In this document: positions 5,368 through 6,238 of the stretch, in pieces
How positions within the stretch are numbered: position 1 is the first letter of the stretch
Layout: each line of letters starts with the position of its first letter
Assembly (NCBI GenBank): GCA_003228495.1
Contig: QIDY01000311.1
Location: 1 to 6,238 of the forward strand
Source of the DNA: Nitrospirota bacterium
GTDB taxonomy: Bacteria; Nitrospirota; Nitrospiria; Nitrospirales; UBA8639
DNA length: 6,238 nt
Direction: 5' to 3'
Position numbers and translations under genes: made by a program
Notes under the pieces: model-generated
What the model was told of the DNA's origin: nothing
Databases searched by the model: none
The model's input: the letters and a program-made list of their open reading frames with translations, nothing else

Positions 5368-5991
5368 CTAAGACAAGACTTTATCCAACCTCTTACACGT
5401 TCCTGAAACCGCAATGGAGCTCATAATTTGATTCATATGATCCCAACGTTTTTCATAATTTTCTCGGTTATTGCCTGTAAAGGAAAGATTCCAGGTGTCC
5501 ATGCCGCAGAGAATCGTAAAATTACTCCCATAACCCTGCGCCCCCTTATCAATATCCTTAAACTCAATTGTAGGGTATCCGGCTATGCGTTTCTCCTGGA
5601 TCTTTCCATAAGTATTAATCGCACCCCGTTTTTTTGCTTCAGCAAAAAAGAATTTCTTTTCCTGAATTAAATAGTGGGGAGTAGGTTCTGCTACAAAACG
5701 TTCTTTCGATATCAGCACTCGAAAGGCGGGCAGATCCAACAAAACATCAAGGGCTATGACCAATGATTGAGAATTACCCATACCTTTCATTTGTGCATTG
5801 AGCATATTTCGAATTTTCTCGGCACTCGAAGAACTCATAATCTTCAAATCGGATGAGTATCGAAAAGACAACCCACCGCTCTCGTATTTTTGTAACCCAC
5901 TTTCTCCAAAACTGCTCTTAACATGAGGTAACGCCAAACCCATGCAGATAACAACGAACCACACCGTCACAAACAACCGAATAATTCTCAT
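5368..5991 (-). CDS. Exported protein of unknown function, PsbP/DUF1795-like
   Basis: I chose ATG at 5991 (207 residues) because AGGAG (6002-6006) lies ten bases upstream. A TTG at 6009 would extend the frame by six codons but begins within that ribosome site. The N-terminus MRIIRLFVTVWFVVICMGLALPH is a signal peptide or membrane anchor; C16 lies in the hydrophobic core without a proper lipobox. The mature part starts with YESGGLSFRYSSDLKI (36-51) and ends with WNLSFTGNNRENYEKRW (167-183) and MNQIMSSIAV. This beginning and end are typical of PsbP/DUF1795-like exported domains, in which a strand-rich fold is closed by a helix before a final strand. C162 and C199 could form a disulfide. The gene is more AT-rich than the sulfatase that follows 48 bp downstream, with which it is probably cotranscribed. 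The fold assignment is tentative and the role unknown. Confidence 0.7.
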   Translation of the reverse strand: MRIIRLFVTVWFVVICMGLALPHVKSSFGESGLQKYESGGLSFRYSSDLKIMSSSSAEKIRNMLNAQMKGMGNSQSLVIALDVLLDLPAFRVLISKERFVAEPTPHYLIQEKKFFFAEAKKRGAINTYGKIQEKRIAGYPTIEFKDIDKGAQGYGSNFTILCGMDTWNLSFTGNNRENYEKRWDHMNQIMSSIAVSGTCKRLDKVLS

Positions 5992-6009
5992 CTTACGTAA
6001 TCTCCTCAA

Positions 6010-6171
6010 ATCACATTTAGGTACTGTCCAAAACAGTCTTGATTGTCAAAAGGTTATTGGACAACTCAATACCACAATGAAACCCGCAATAAAAAAGTTT
6101 TTATGGCCATTTAGAAATTCTGTTACTTCTTCTGTTTAGATTTCGATGAGAGCATTCCAAAGTTCTTCTAA
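6010..6171. other. AT-rich upstream region of the exported-protein operon
   Basis: The promoter for the leftward operon probably lies here. A perfect minus-strand TTGACA occurs at 6049 to 6044 but has no good -10 at 16-19 bp. An alternative is TTGAGT (6069 to 6064), 16 bp, GACAAT (6047 to 6042). A short inverted repeat ACTGT-CCAAA-ACAGT (6023-6037) sits between these and the gene and could be an operator. None is decisive. Confidence 0.35.
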
Positions 6172-6238
6172 TCATTTAATTATTTTATCAGCCAAAGAGG
6201 GAGAGTTCAGCATTTCGGCCTCGTTAACGAACTCTTCC
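6172..6238 (-). CDS. Possible C-terminal end of a leftward gene (partial)
   Basis: From the right edge the minus strand is open for 21 codons ending in TGA at 6172-6174, reading EEFVNEAEMLNSPSLADKII and a final K. The composition (acidic, helical, ending in lysine) looks like a genuine protein C-terminus, and the strand agrees with the operon downstream. It is too short for identification and could be chance. Confidence 0.3.
   Translation of the reverse strand, partial: EEFVNEAEMLNSPSLADKIIK

Noticed and set aside
1..6238. Search for tRNA, rRNA, CRISPR arrays or riboswitches.
   Set aside because: No cloverleaf, regularly spaced repeats or recognisable aptamer core seen by eye in either strand.

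Overview
The window reads as accessory or variable DNA from a Gram-negative bacterium. Both the arylsulfatase and the small protein beside it carry export signals. The regulator at the left resembles the Crp/Fnr proteins common in Nitrospirota and related deep-branching groups. That placement is an impression from the protein, not a demonstrated assignment. Base composition is patchy: moderate over most genes, clearly GC-rich over the transposon remnants (about 2760-3300) and AT-rich at the right end.

Left part (1-1730), all leftward. A Crp/Fnr-family regulator (195-914) has the four-cysteine pattern expected of an FNR-type Fe-S sensor. It is bracketed by two near-identical promoter-operator modules: one in front of its own gene (974-1037), the other beyond its 3' end pointing out of the window (64-127). 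Each has two ATGAT-N4-ATCAT-type inverted repeats 22 bp apart. The first is centred near -41.5 from a predicted start, the classical position for a class II Fnr/Crp activator site. The simplest reading is an autoregulated redox or oxygen sensor that also drives a gene just off the left edge. Upstream of it lies an unrecognised 198-residue soluble protein (1134-1730).

Middle (1731-2619), rightward. A HigB/RelE-like toxin and XRE antitoxin pair overlaps by ATGA. Expression starts from a promoter buried in a perfect 26-bp palindrome, the likely operator, and the toxin start codon lies only four bases beyond it.

Transposon graveyard (about 2760-3490). A frameshifted piece of an IS91-type transposase is joined in frame to the C-terminal end of an IS21-type IstB helper ATPase. 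The repeated right end of the IS21-like element follows. It stops inside the N-terminal codons of an oppositely oriented IS3-type OrfA. A long hairpin (3620-3667) separates this debris from the next block.

Right part (3694-6238), leftward. A small exported protein with a PsbP/DUF1795-like look (5368-5991) is followed 48 bp later by an exported arylsulfatase with an intact formylglycine motif (3694-5319), probably as one operon ending at the hairpin. A short open segment at the right edge may be the tail of another leftward gene.
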